DNA of 64,000 bases, taken from the NCBI RefSeq assembly GCF_018860545.1, contig NZ_JAHKPN010000014.1, positions 123,353 to 187,352 on the forward strand. The letters run 5' to 3'. The notes beneath the pieces were generated by a model that did not search any database, was not told the DNA's origin, and was given only the letters and a program-made list of their open reading frames with translations. Below, in pieces: positions 33,727 to 43,071 of the stretch (the stretch's first letter is position 1; every line of letters begins with the position of its first letter). The position numbers and the translations under genes are program-made. This stretch comes from Winogradskyella psychrotolerans (GTDB lineage: Bacteria > Bacteroidota > Bacteroidia > Flavobacteriales > Flavobacteriaceae).

Positions 33727-34380
33727 ATGTACGCAATTGTAGAGATAGCAGGGCATCAATTTAAAGTTGAAAAAGACCAAAGAGTTTTTGTTAACCGTTT
33801 AGCATCAGAAGAAGGATCGACAGTAGATTTCGATAACGTTCTTTTGATTGGTGATGGTAGCAATATTACTTTAGGCGCCCCAGCTATAGACGGAGCACTA
33901 GTAGGTGCAAAAGTCTTAAGACACCTTAAAGGTGAGAAAGTAATCGTCTTCAAAAAGAAGAGACGTAAAGGTTACCGTGTAAAAAACGGACACAGACAAT
34001 CTTTAACTGAAATCGTAATCGAAGGTATTACGGCTTCTGGAGCAAAGAAAGCTGCACCGAAGAAAACAGAGAAAAAAGTAGAAGCGAAAGCTGCTGCACC
34101 AAAAGCTAAAAAAGCAACTGGTAAAGCTGACGATTTGAAAAAAATTGAAGGTGCTGGACCAAAAGCTGCTGAAGCATTGGTAAACGCAGGATTCGAAACT
34201 TTTGAAAAAGTAGCGAATGCAAAGCCAGAAGAATTAAGTACTATTCTTTCTGAAGCTAGCTCAAGATTATCTCATATCGTTACAGATACTTGGCCAAAAC
34301 AAGCTAAATTAGCTGCAGATGGTAAGTGGGACGAATTGAAAGAATTACAAGACAGATTAGACGGTGGAATTGAAAAGTAA
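33727..34380 (+). CDS. rplU: 50S ribosomal protein L21 with C-terminal helix-hairpin-helix extension
   Basis: The 217-residue product is twice the usual L21 length. Residues 1-102 are standard L21 (MYAIVEIAGHQFKV, VIVFKKKRRKGYR, GHRQSLTEIVI). An Ala/Lys-rich linker (about 105-133) leads to a helix-hairpin-helix-like domain (DDLKKIEGAGPKAAEALV, about 135-155, and its continuation to 217). The extension is typical of Bacteroidota L21. The gene precedes rpmA by 41 nt in the usual L21-L27 operon. A stem-loop lies in the leader. The extra domain may contact rRNA; that is inference. Confidence 0.95.
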   Translation: MYAIVEIAGHQFKVEKDQRVFVNRLASEEGSTVDFDNVLLIGDGSNITLGAPAIDGALVGAKVLRHLKGEKVIVFKKKRRKGYRVKNGHRQSLTEIVIEGITASGAKKAAPKKTEKKVEAKAAAPKAKKATGKADDLKKIEGAGPKAAEALVNAGFETFEKVANAKPEELSTILSEASSRLSHIVTDTWPKQAKLAADGKWDELKELQDRLDGGIEK

Positions 34381-34421
34381 TTTTCAGTTGCATTAATATT
34401 AACAATATAAAACCTTAGATC

Positions 34422-34682
34422 ATGGCTCATAAAAAAGGAGTTGGTAGTTCGAAGAATGGTAGAGAATCAGAATCGAAACGTTTAGGCGTTAAGATATTTG
34501 GTGGACAAGCTGCTATTGCTGGAAACATTATCATAAGACAACGTGGTAACACGCACCATCCAGGTGAAAACGTTTATCAAGGAAAAGATCATACTTTACA
34601 TGCTAAAGTTGACGGTCTAGTAAAATTTACTAAGAAAAAAGACAATAAGTCTTATGTTTCTATAGAGCCTTTTGAGGCTTAA
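34422..34682 (+). CDS. rpmA: 50S ribosomal protein L27
   Basis: An 86-residue protein with the L27 signature ([54 protein letters not shown]). The N-terminal tail that reaches the peptidyl transferase centre begins directly after Met, with no cleavable extension of the Firmicutes type. It is co-transcribed with rplU and followed by a terminator. Confidence 0.98.
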   Translation: MAHKKGVGSSKNGRESESKRLGVKIFGGQAAIAGNIIIRQRGNTHHPGENVYQGKDHTLHAKVDGLVKFTKKKDNKSYVSIEPFEA

Positions 34683-34705
34683 GAATCTCTTTTTCTTAAA
34701 GTAAC

Positions 34706-34737
34706 AAAAAGCGTCTAATTATTTAGGCGCTTTTTTT
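34706..34737 (+). terminator. Terminator of rplU-rpmA
   Basis: A 13-bp stem beginning AAAAAGCG, with one G:U pair and a short loop, followed by seven T. Confidence 0.85.
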
Positions 34738-34821
34738 ATTTCATAACATTACCATTACAAAACAAAACTATTCAATTAATATACATCGCGTTACTTTACA
34801 AGTTATTTATAAGATACCGCT

Positions 34822-36369
34822 TTGCTAAAAAAATTGTTTATTTTCATTATCTGTGTGACTGGGTTAATATCCCATACGCAAACTATTGATGGCAACCTCA
34901 AAGAACTAAAACAGAAATTACAGGACGCGCACAACAACTCAGATTCTTCTATAATAGCACAGACCTATATAAAACTTGGAGATTTTTTTTCACGTTTAGA
35001 ACTTTACAGCGAAGCCATTAATAATTACCACGCCTACCAAAATATCTATCATACCAAAGACACAACTGCCGTGTATGTAGAAAATGCTTTAGCACAAATT
35101 CATCTCGATCTAAAAAAATATAGCGATGCCCAATTACATGCCTCAAAAAGCTTAGAAATTTCTGAAAAACTTCTTTATAAAAAAGGCATTGCTAATACGC
35201 GTGCTATACTAGGTAGTATTGCAGAAAAACAAGGCCTATACAACGAGGCGCTCAAACATCAGAATTTAAGTTTAGTGATTTTTGAATCCTTAAAAGATAG
35301 TAAAGGACTCGCGGTGACTTACGAAAACATTGGAAGTATTCATGAAGATTTAGAAGCATTTGATTTAGCCTATCATTATTTTAAAAAAGCACAAAGCTAT
35401 GCGAGACACTGTAATACCAATATTCAGATCAATATCCTTAATAATTTAGGAGATGTAAATAGTAAAACAGGCCAATTTGAAAAGGCTATTGCATACACAA
35501 ATCAAGCTCTAGAGCGCGCTAAACAGACGAATAACACCTCGCAAATTGAAAGTGCCTATAAAGATTTAGCCCGAACCTATTCTGAATTGGGAGATTTCGA
35601 ACAAGCCTACAAATATCTTAACAATCAGAGTGTCGTTAATGAACAAGAATTAAAAAGAAAGAACATTGAAGTTGTAAGTACGATGGAGGTTCTTCATGCC
35701 GTAAAAGAAAGAGAGGCAGAATTACAATTACTCAATAAACAAAAACAGGTTACAGAAGTAAGACAATACATTATTTTAATTTGTGCAGGCTCGGTAATAC
35801 TTGTATTAATTGGTGGTTTTATATACTGGAAAAAACGAAAACAACACGAGCAGCATCTTTTAGAATATAAACAACAATTGCTTCAAGTTGATTTAGATAA
35901 AAAAACAGCTCAAGAAGCAGCATTACAACGCGAAATTGAAATTAAAGTCGCTTCACTTACTAATTACAGTTTAAACATCGCTCACAAAAACAAAATGCTC
36001 TCTGATGTTTCTAAAACCCTTTCTAAATTACAAGATAGAAGTATCACTTTAATACGCTCTAAATTAAAAGTCATTACAGCAGATATCGAAGCTGATTTAG
36101 CCAATCAAAATGAATGGACAGAACTCATGGGCTACTTTAGCCAAATACATCCTAATTTCTTTGAAAACATTAACAAAATTGCATTAGAATCACTTTCGGC
36201 TTCAGAAATGAGATTGAGTATGCTTTTAACACTTAACCTATCCTCAAAAGAAGTAGCAAGTATTCTTCATATTACACCAGACAGTGTAAGAATTGCAAGA
36301 TATAGACTGAGAAAAAAATTACCAATAGATTCTAAAGACGATCTTTTAACATTTTTACTTAGCGTGTAA
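34822..36369 (+). CDS. TPR sensor-regulator with membrane anchor and C-terminal LuxR-like HTH
   Basis: The 515-residue protein starts at a TTG (34822), which gives a good signal peptide. TPR repeats (about 40-285, for example KKGIANTRAILGSIAEKQGL and ENIGSIHEDLEAFDLAYHYF) would lie in the periplasm. A transmembrane helix (about 315-334) is followed by a coiled coil (335-390) and a C-terminal helix-turn-helix (about 455-510: SASEMRLSMLLTLNLSSKEV, then SVRIARYRLRKKL). This is a one-protein signal transduction type of Bacteroidota with no kinase domain. It lies upstream of the phytase receptor operon on the same strand, so it is a candidate regulator of it. Confidence 0.8.
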   Translation: MLKKLFIFIICVTGLISHTQTIDGNLKELKQKLQDAHNNSDSSIIAQTYIKLGDFFSRLELYSEAINNYHAYQNIYHTKDTTAVYVENALAQIHLDLKKYSDAQLHASKSLEISEKLLYKKGIANTRAILGSIAEKQGLYNEALKHQNLSLVIFESLKDSKGLAVTYENIGSIHEDLEAFDLAYHYFKKAQSYARHCNTNIQINILNNLGDVNSKTGQFEKAIAYTNQALERAKQTNNTSQIESAYKDLARTYSELGDFEQAYKYLNNQSVVNEQELKRKNIEVVSTMEVLHAVKEREAELQLLNKQKQVTEVRQYIILICAGSVILVLIGGFIYWKKRKQHEQHLLEYKQQLLQVDLDKKTAQEAALQREIEIKVASLTNYSLNIAHKNKMLSDVSKTLSKLQDRSITLIRSKLKVITADIEADLANQNEWTELMGYFSQIHPNFFENINKIALESLSASEMRLSMLLTLNLSSKEVASILHITPDSVRIARYRLRKKLPIDSKDDLLTFLLSV

Positions 36370-36526
36370 ACCATATAATCTTAATCTTTTTTGAATGTTA
36401 CCTTACTGTAAATGTTGCCTTCTTATATAGCTATTTTAGGACGTTTTGTTACTTTTTGATAACACAAATTTTAGCTAAAAAAAAGTGCTTAGGTCTAGTT
36501 TTGAGGAAAACAAAATCAACCTAAAA

Positions 36527-39358
36527 ATGAAAACATTATTTAATCTATTACTCCTCTTAGCACTGCCCATATTAGGTCATGCTCAAACCGGAAATATCCA
36601 AGGGATTATAACCGATGAAAACGGATTAACCATTCCGGGTTCAACAGTAGTCATTCAATCCATTAAAAAAGGTACCGTAACCGATTTTAATGGGAAGTAT
36701 ACCTTAGTAAATATTCCAGAAGGAAGCTACACTATCACTGTAGAATACCTAGGATATGCAGACACCACTAAAGACGTTGTAGTCAAAGCCAACGAGACTG
36801 TAACGCTTAATTTTGCTTTAAATTCTGAAGACACTAATCTAGACGAAGTAATTATAACTGGATTTGGACTTGGCGGACAATCTAGAGCACTTAATACACA
36901 AAAAAACAAACAAAATATTACCAATATTGTATCAACGGATCAAGTTGGTAAATTCCCAGATGCTAACATTGGTGAAGCTGTAAAACGAATTCCTGGTATT
37001 ACCATGCAAATGGATCAAGGTGAAGCAAGAGATGTTATTGTACGTGGTTTATCACCACAATTAAACTCGGTAACTTTAAATGGAAGTAGAATTCCTTCTG
37101 CTGAAAGTGATAATCGTAATATCCAAATGGATTTAATTCCTTCAGATATGATTCAAACCATTGAAGTTAATAAAGCAGTGACTCCAGATATGGATGCCGA
37201 TGCGCTTGGTGGTTCTATTAATTTAATCACTAAAACGTCTCCGCAAGGCTTTCGCTTATCCGCTTCGGCTGGTTCTGGTATCAATTTTATTTCTGATAAG
37301 AGAATCTTAAATGGCTCCTTCTTAGTAGGAGACCGTTCTGCAAATAATAAGTTTGGTTGGGTCGTTGCTGCCTCTATTAATGATAATGATTTTGGAAGTC
37401 ATAATGTGGAAGCAGAATGGACTGATGAATTTGAATACAATGCTGGTGACGAAGACAATTTAGTGGGCGTAGATGTTAATCCTTATGCCAATACTTTTGA
37501 AATTAGAGAATACAAAGTACAACGTATTAGACGTAGTTTTTCAGCTAATTTCGATTACAAATTAGATGACAATAACACCTTATTCGTTAAATCTATTTAC
37601 AATTGGAGAGATGATAGAGAAAATAGATTTGTTTTAGAGCACGGCATTTTAGATGGAGAAGATATAGAACTAGGCGATTTTGAAGTTGTTGATGGCAACC
37701 TCACTATGTTTCCAGCAGAAGCCATACGTGAAACTAAAGCTGGTTTAGACAACAACCGAAATCAAAATACACGTTTAGAGGACCAAAGAATGCAAAACTA
37801 CAGCCTTGGTGGAGATCACCTCTTTGGAGATGTGCAACTAGACTGGATGGCGTCCTTTTCTAAAGCATCCGAAGAACGTTTAAATGAACGCTATTTAGTT
37901 TATGAAACTGAATATTCGGTCCTTTTCAACAATAATGAAGATAAACCTTTATATACACCAGTTGCTGGAGAAGGTAATTACGAAGACTTTGAGTTTGGAG
38001 AATTAACAGAAGAAAATCAATACACCGAAGAAAAGGATATTAACGTTTTTGTGAATGCTCAAATTCCTCTATCTATAATTGACGGAAACGAAGGGTTCTT
38101 AAAAATTGGAGCAAAGACAAGAGTAAAGAATAAGTATACGGATAATGACTATGCTGAGTTTAGTAATCTTACAGGTGATTTAGATCTGCTAGGAAATGTA
38201 CCAACACGCAATTATTCTAATCCTGATTTCTTAGCGGGAAGCCAATATCAAATCGGAAATTTTGCCACCCCAGAATTCATAGGTGGTTTAAATCTTTATG
38301 ATACCGCTATATTTGAAGGAGAAGATTTACCTGAGGAATACATTACCGGAAATTTTGATGTTGATGAAAATGTATACGCTGGTTACGCGATGTTAACTCA
38401 AAATTTATCAGATAAATTCAGCATATTAGCTGGTTTACGTTTAGAACATACGGCTATTGAAAGTGAAGGTTATGAGTTAGAATTTGACACTGAAGGTGAT
38501 GTTTCAGGTATTAATACGATTAAAGATAAAAATTCTTACACCAATGTCTTACCTGGTGTTCATTTAAAATACGATGTTACAGCTAACACTATTTTAAGAT
38601 TTGCCTGGACGAATACTTTAGCACGTCCTAACTACGTCGATCTTGTACCTTATCGTGAAATTAGCAATGAAGATGAAGAAATTTATATTGGTAATTCTGA
38701 ACTAAAGCCTACAACCTCTATGAATTTCGATATTATGGCAGAACATTATTTTAAATCTGTTGGTATTATCTCTGGAGGGTTGTTTTACAAGGACATTAAA
38801 GATTTCGTTTACACATTTCAATACGAAGATGAAAACGGATACGAAGTTTACCAACCTTTAAACGGTGATGATGCTTCGGTTTTAGGAGCTGAATTTTCAT
38901 TTCAACGTCGTTTAGACTTTCTGCCAGGTTTCGCTAAAAACTTTAGTGTGTACTTAAACTACACCTATCTTACGTCTAGTACAGATGGTATTAGAAATGA
39001 AGATGGTGAAGAGCGTGTAGATTTAGATTTACCACAAACATCGCCAAATATGTACAATGCCTCTTTAGGGTATGCCGCAAAAAAATTCAGTCTACGTTTA
39101 TCTACTAATTATTCTGATTCTTATATTGATGAAATTGGTGGCAATGCTTTTGAAGACCGTTATTACGATGAGCAGTTTTTCTTAGACTTCAATGCTAATA
39201 TTGCGTTAAGCAACAACTTAAGCATGTATGTTAACTTAAACAACATTACCAACCAACCATTACGTTACTACCAAGGTGTAAAAGAAAGAACCATGCAGAT
39301 GGAATATTACGAGAAACGTTTAACGATTGGTTTAAAATATGATTTATTTAAAAAATAG
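36527..39358 (+). CDS. TonB-dependent receptor, phytase-linked
   Basis: A 943-residue receptor from ATG 36527; the frame opens with a GTG at 36485, but the signal peptide (MKTLFNLLLLLALPILGHAQ) begins at 36527. It has a carboxypeptidase-like domain (about 20-105), a TonB-box-like stretch EVIITG, a plug with VKRIPGITMQMDQGEARDV and VIVRGLSPQLNSVTLNG, and a beta-barrel ending in KRLTIGLKYDLFKK. It resembles the Xanthomonas/Caulobacter-type receptors. The beta-propeller phytase starts 4 nt after its stop, so inositol phosphate or its breakdown products are the likely cargo. The upstream TPR/HTH gene may regulate it. Confidence 0.9.
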   Translation: MKTLFNLLLLLALPILGHAQTGNIQGIITDENGLTIPGSTVVIQSIKKGTVTDFNGKYTLVNIPEGSYTITVEYLGYADTTKDVVVKANETVTLNFALNSEDTNLDEVIITGFGLGGQSRALNTQKNKQNITNIVSTDQVGKFPDANIGEAVKRIPGITMQMDQGEARDVIVRGLSPQLNSVTLNGSRIPSAESDNRNIQMDLIPSDMIQTIEVNKAVTPDMDADALGGSINLITKTSPQGFRLSASAGSGINFISDKRILNGSFLVGDRSANNKFGWVVAASINDNDFGSHNVEAEWTDEFEYNAGDEDNLVGVDVNPYANTFEIREYKVQRIRRSFSANFDYKLDDNNTLFVKSIYNWRDDRENRFVLEHGILDGEDIELGDFEVVDGNLTMFPAEAIRETKAGLDNNRNQNTRLEDQRMQNYSLGGDHLFGDVQLDWMASFSKASEERLNERYLVYETEYSVLFNNNEDKPLYTPVAGEGNYEDFEFGELTEENQYTEEKDINVFVNAQIPLSIIDGNEGFLKIGAKTRVKNKYTDNDYAEFSNLTGDLDLLGNVPTRNYSNPDFLAGSQYQIGNFATPEFIGGLNLYDTAIFEGEDLPEEYITGNFDVDENVYAGYAMLTQNLSDKFSILAGLRLEHTAIESEGYELEFDTEGDVSGINTIKDKNSYTNVLPGVHLKYDVTANTILRFAWTNTLARPNYVDLVPYREISNEDEEIYIGNSELKPTTSMNFDIMAEHYFKSVGIISGGLFYKDIKDFVYTFQYEDENGYEVYQPLNGDDASVLGAEFSFQRRLDFLPGFAKNFSVYLNYTYLTSSTDGIRNEDGEERVDLDLPQTSPNMYNASLGYAAKKFSLRLSTNYSDSYIDEIGGNAFEDRYYDEQFFLDFNANIALSNNLSMYVNLNNITNQPLRYYQGVKERTMQMEYYEKRLTIGLKYDLFKK

Positions 39359-39362
39359 GACA

Positions 39363-40376
39363 ATGAAGAAAGTAATACTAATAGGATTAATTTCCATAAC
39401 GCTCGCATCTTGTGGTAATGGTTTACCAGAAATTGCACCCACTTTAATCACCGAAAAATTACCGCACGATAGTGATGATCCTGCCATATGGATTAATAAA
39501 GACAACCCAGAACAAAGTATTGTTTTTGGAACCGATAAAGATGAAATTGATGGTGGTGTCTATGCTTTTGATTTAGACGGAAAAATCATAAAAGACAAAA
39601 GTCTAACAGGTATTGCTTACCCAAATAATGTTGATGTAGAATATGGATTTAAAATCAACGATTCTACAGCAACCGATATCATGGTGTTTTCAGAAAGAGA
39701 AAAACATCAAATACGCGTGTATGCTATTCCAGATATGACGCCTTTAGATAATGGTGGATTTAAAGTATTTACTGATGAAACTGATGCAGAAATGAAACGA
39801 CCAATGGGAGTTTCCATATATAAAAATCCAAAAACTGATGCTATTTCTGTATTTGTAAGTAGAAAAAATGGCCCTACGGAAGGGTATTTATACCAATATG
39901 GTTTAGAATCAGATTCATTGGGTGTGCATGCTAATCTTTTAAGAAAAGTAGGAAAGTTTAGTGGTACAAAAGAAATTGAAGCCATTGCGGTTGATGATGA
40001 ATTGGGTTTTGTTTACTGTTCTGATGAAGGTGTTGGTATCAGAAAATTCCATGCCGATCCTAAAATGGGAAATGAAGAAATAGCCATGTTTGGTGGGGCA
40101 GACTTTAAAGATGACATTGAAGGCATTGCCATTGCAACGTATCCTAATGGCAAAGGGTTTATTATTGTCTCTAACCAACAAGACCATAGTTTTAACTTTT
40201 ACAAGCGTAGTGACAACAGCTATGTAAAAACTCTGAATTTAGGAACTATAGAAACGGATGGTTGTGATATAGTAACAACACCTTTAGGTGAAAAATTCCC
40301 GAATGGCTTGTTTGTATCTATGAATGATGAAAGAGATTTTTTCTATCATGCTGTAGATTCTTTAAAATTGAAATAG
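39363..40376 (+). CDS. Beta-propeller phytase lipoprotein
   Basis: A 337-residue protein from ATG 39363 with a lipoprotein signal (TLASC, Cys 17). Beta-propeller phytase hallmarks include DSDDPAIWINKDNPEQS, IVFGTDKDEIDGGVYAFDLD, YPNNVDVEYGF, RPMGVSIYKN, GTKEIEAIAVDDELGFVYCS, DDIEGIAIATYPNGKGF and a C-terminal LGTIETDGCDIV. The acidic residues in these motifs bind the calcium ions of the active site. The enzyme removes phosphate from phytate at the cell surface. It is translationally close to the TonB receptor upstream. A few residues differ from Bacillus phytase, but no key motif is lost as far as I can see. Confidence 0.92.
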   Translation: MKKVILIGLISITLASCGNGLPEIAPTLITEKLPHDSDDPAIWINKDNPEQSIVFGTDKDEIDGGVYAFDLDGKIIKDKSLTGIAYPNNVDVEYGFKINDSTATDIMVFSEREKHQIRVYAIPDMTPLDNGGFKVFTDETDAEMKRPMGVSIYKNPKTDAISVFVSRKNGPTEGYLYQYGLESDSLGVHANLLRKVGKFSGTKEIEAIAVDDELGFVYCSDEGVGIRKFHADPKMGNEEIAMFGGADFKDDIEGIAIATYPNGKGFIIVSNQQDHSFNFYKRSDNSYVKTLNLGTIETDGCDIVTTPLGEKFPNGLFVSMNDERDFFYHAVDSLKLK

Positions 40377-40398
40377 AAAACAACGCTTATAATATGCC

Positions 40399-40433
40399 AA
40401 AAAGCCTTTCCAATAATCCTGGAAAGGCTTTTT
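40399..40433. terminator. Bidirectional terminator
   Basis: A perfect 14-bp stem (AAAAAGCCTTTCCA and complement) with a 7-nt loop between the convergent phytase and MutS-like genes. Confidence 0.88.
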
Positions 40434-40437
40434 TATA

Positions 40438-42210
40438 TTATATAATTTCCATCTTCTTCAATAAGAAACTTGCGTTCATATTCTGGCAAACACCTTGTTT
40501 CAATTTATAATCAAAGAAGAGTTCATCGTTAATGATTTCGGCATCGAAGTAGTAGTTTTTTACAGCTTCTAATTCGGTTTCAATTTCAGTGAGACTTAAA
40601 TCGTGTGTGGCGATGATGCCTGTAGCATGTTGCTTGACTAGCTTTTCAACAAACTTACGTGAGCCAATGGCTTTATCTGTACTGTTGGTTCCTTTTAGAA
40701 TTTCATCTAATATGACAAAATAGTTTTTATCGTTTTCAATCGTATCAACTACAAATTTTAATCGTGTGAGCTCACTAAAGAAGTACGAACTATCATCGGT
40801 TAATGAATCTGTGGTCCGCATACTTGTAATTAACTTAATCGGCTTGTATTTGCTATGTTTGGCACAAATAGGCAAACCAACATTAGCCATCACAATATGT
40901 AACGCTACCGTTCTTAAAAAGGTACTTTTCCCTGCCATGTTGGCTCCTGTAACGATGAAGAATTGTTCTTCTTCAAGTTTTAAATCACTATCCACTCGTT
41001 TTTCAGGATTTAATAAGGGATGCCCTAAGCCTTCGGCTAAAATCGTAACGGGTTCTTCGGTGAGAATTGGGTATGTGAAGTCTTGATGGTTAAACGCATA
41101 ATTTCCAAAACTATTAAAGGCATCAAAAAAAGTAACCACCTCAAACCAATCGTCCACCTTATCAGCATATTGTGTAATCCATTGTTCTACATTATAACTA
41201 TTTCTAATATCTATCAAGAAATAGCCATTCCCAAAAATCGCTGAGATAAAATTATTTCTATTATCTAAAGCATCCAGTGTCTTTGAAAATTTTGAAAATA
41301 TTTCTGAAGCTTTTAAACCGTCAGATTGAATTGATTTTTGTTTCGTTTTCAATAATTCTGATGTGAACTCTGTGGTTTCAATAGCCTTAAGTAACAAGGC
41401 ATATTGTCTAAATGTATCTTTCGCTTTCTCTGTATTTTGAGCAAGGATATTAATTTTCTTCAAATACATACTTGTAAGTCCCAATCCTAACAACAACCAA
41501 TAACCAATTATGGACACCGGAATAATTTCAGTAATCCCCAACCCAATAATAAGTAATGACGCCACACTAAAACCAATGGACGTCCAATACTGTGCTTTTC
41601 CTAAGAACGGTTTATAATCCTTTAACCATGAAATAATAGAAGTTGCAGAATGCTCTATTTCTACACCTTGTGCAACAGCTGCATAGTTTTGTCTCCATTC
41701 AGGTAATGCCGCCAATTCTTGTATGGCTTGTTGTCGCTCTTCAATATTCGTAATATCGTTTGACAATAAATTTTCGGTTAGCTTTTGAGTACCTTCTTTA
41801 ATCGCTGTTCTATTGATAAACTGAAAAAAAGAGCCCTTTCCAAATAAATCGATATCTAAACTAAAAAAATGCTTCGGGTTTTGAAATTCTTCACCATCTA
41901 ATCGCTCATGAAAATCACCTTTCGCAATATTCAATTCGTCTTCGTTAATGGCAATCAGTCGTTTGTGTAGGTTTCTTTTCGACTTTAGATCGGTATATCT
42001 TGAAAGCAAAAACAGAAAACTTGCCAAACCAACAACACCAATTCCTAAAGCAATTTGCCAATTTTGATACGTAAAATAGATACCAATTCCTGTAAGCACA
42101 AAAATGGAAAGCCTGAGCACGCTATATAAACTTAGTTGTTTGAATATACGCTTAGATTCAGCTTGATTAAGATCTAACTGTGCTTTATAAAATGTATTAG
42201 GGTTTTGCAT
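40438..42210 (-). CDS. Membrane-anchored MutS-like ATPase
   Basis: A 590-residue protein from ATG 42210; the frame could reach 42258, but that part overlaps the sdh terminator hairpin. Two pairs of hydrophobic segments (about 33-75 and 205-250) suggest membrane insertion. The C-terminal third is a MutS domain V ATPase: Walker A GANMAGKST (422-430), the TSMRTTDSL region and Walker B YFVILDEILKGTNSTDK. The mismatch-recognition domain I of MutS1 and the Smr nuclease domain of MutS2 are both missing. Proteins of this layout are common in Bacteroidota and have no assigned function. It is not mismatch repair MutS. Confidence 0.83.
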   Translation of the reverse strand: MQNPNTFYKAQLDLNQAESKRIFKQLSLYSVLRLSIFVLTGIGIYFTYQNWQIALGIGVVGLASFLFLLSRYTDLKSKRNLHKRLIAINEDELNIAKGDFHERLDGEEFQNPKHFFSLDIDLFGKGSFFQFINRTAIKEGTQKLTENLLSNDITNIEERQQAIQELAALPEWRQNYAAVAQGVEIEHSATSIISWLKDYKPFLGKAQYWTSIGFSVASLLIIGLGITEIIPVSIIGYWLLLGLGLTSMYLKKINILAQNTEKAKDTFRQYALLLKAIETTEFTSELLKTKQKSIQSDGLKASEIFSKFSKTLDALDNRNNFISAIFGNGYFLIDIRNSYNVEQWITQYADKVDDWFEVVTFFDAFNSFGNYAFNHQDFTYPILTEEPVTILAEGLGHPLLNPEKRVDSDLKLEEEQFFIVTGANMAGKSTFLRTVALHIVMANVGLPICAKHSKYKPIKLITSMRTTDSLTDDSSYFFSELTRLKFVVDTIENDKNYFVILDEILKGTNSTDKAIGSRKFVEKLVKQHATGIIATHDLSLTEIETELEAVKNYYFDAEIINDELFFDYKLKQGVCQNMNASFLLKKMEII

Positions 42211-42242
42211 GATTGTATTTAAAATCGAAATATAAGAAAAGT

Positions 42243-42275
42243 AAAAATCCCAAGGCATAATTATGCTTGGGATTT
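42243..42275 (-). terminator. Terminator of the sdhCAB operon
   Basis: A long hairpin (AAATCCCAAGGCATAA with TTATGCTTGGGATTT, one bulged base) is followed on the minus strand by TTTTTAC. It lies 40 nt beyond the sdhB stop. Confidence 0.75.
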
Positions 42276-42314
42276 ATATATCATTTAACGTCTTCTTCTA
42301 ATGAAGACCGTATC

Positions 42315-43061
42315 TTATCCTTTTAAACTAGCAGATAAATACTCACGATTCATACGTGCAATATTTTCTAAAGAAATACCTTTAGGGCATTCTACTTCAC
42401 AAGCTCCAGTGTTGGTACAGTTACCAAAACCTTCTAAATCCATTTGTGCTACCATATTCTGAACACGATCTGCAGCTTCAACTTGCCCTTGTGGTAATAA
42501 GGCATATTGAGAAACTTTGGCACCAACAAATAACATCGCTGAAGAGTTTTTACAACTCGCTACACAAGCACCACAACCAATACACGTTGCAGCATCCATA
42601 GCTTCATCAGCAGCATGTTTTGAAATAGGAATATTATTGGCATCTTGAGTATTACCAGATGTGTTTACAGAAATGTAACCACCTGCTTGCTGAATACGCT
42701 CAAAAGCCATTCTATCCACTACTAAATCTTTTATTACAGGAAATGCTGCTGCTCTAAATGGCTCTATCGTAATCGTATCACCATCGTTAAACATACGCAT
42801 GTGTAACTGACAGGTTGTAATGCCTCTATCTGGACCATGGGCTTCACCGTTGATGTACATAGAACACATTCCGCAAATCCCTTCACGACAATCATGATCA
42901 AACGCTACAGGCTCTTCTCCAGAGTTAACTAATTGTTCATTCAAAACATCCATCATTTCTAAGAAAGACATATGTTCTGAAATCTCAGTTACTTTGTAAT
43001 CGACCATTTGACCCTTAGCTTTTGAGTCTTTTTGTCTCCAAATTTTAAGTGTTAAATTCAT
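42315..43061 (-). CDS. sdhB: Succinate dehydrogenase/fumarate reductase iron-sulfur subunit
   Basis: A 248-residue protein carrying all three cluster motifs: a [2Fe-2S] site ([12 protein letters not shown] ... CQLHM), a [4Fe-4S] site ([11 protein letters not shown]) and a [3Fe-4S] site ([15 protein letters not shown]). It passes electrons from the flavoprotein to the membrane subunit. Last gene of the sdhC-A-B operon, 10 nt after sdhA, and followed by a terminator. Organisation and sequence type match the Bacteroidota/Wolinella-like (type B) enzymes with a single membrane subunit. Confidence 0.96.
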   Translation of the reverse strand: MNLTLKIWRQKDSKAKGQMVDYKVTEISEHMSFLEMMDVLNEQLVNSGEEPVAFDHDCREGICGMCSMYINGEAHGPDRGITTCQLHMRMFNDGDTITIEPFRAAAFPVIKDLVVDRMAFERIQQAGGYISVNTSGNTQDANNIPISKHAADEAMDAATCIGCGACVASCKNSSAMLFVGAKVSQYALLPQGQVEAADRVQNMVAQMDLEGFGNCTNTGACEVECPKGISLENIARMNREYLSASLKG

Positions 43062-43071
43062 ATCGTCTTTC

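Noticed and set aside
42211..42258. Longer N-terminus of the MutS-like protein
   Set aside because: It would place the coding start inside the terminator hairpin of the sdh operon; the ATG at 42210 is more plausible.
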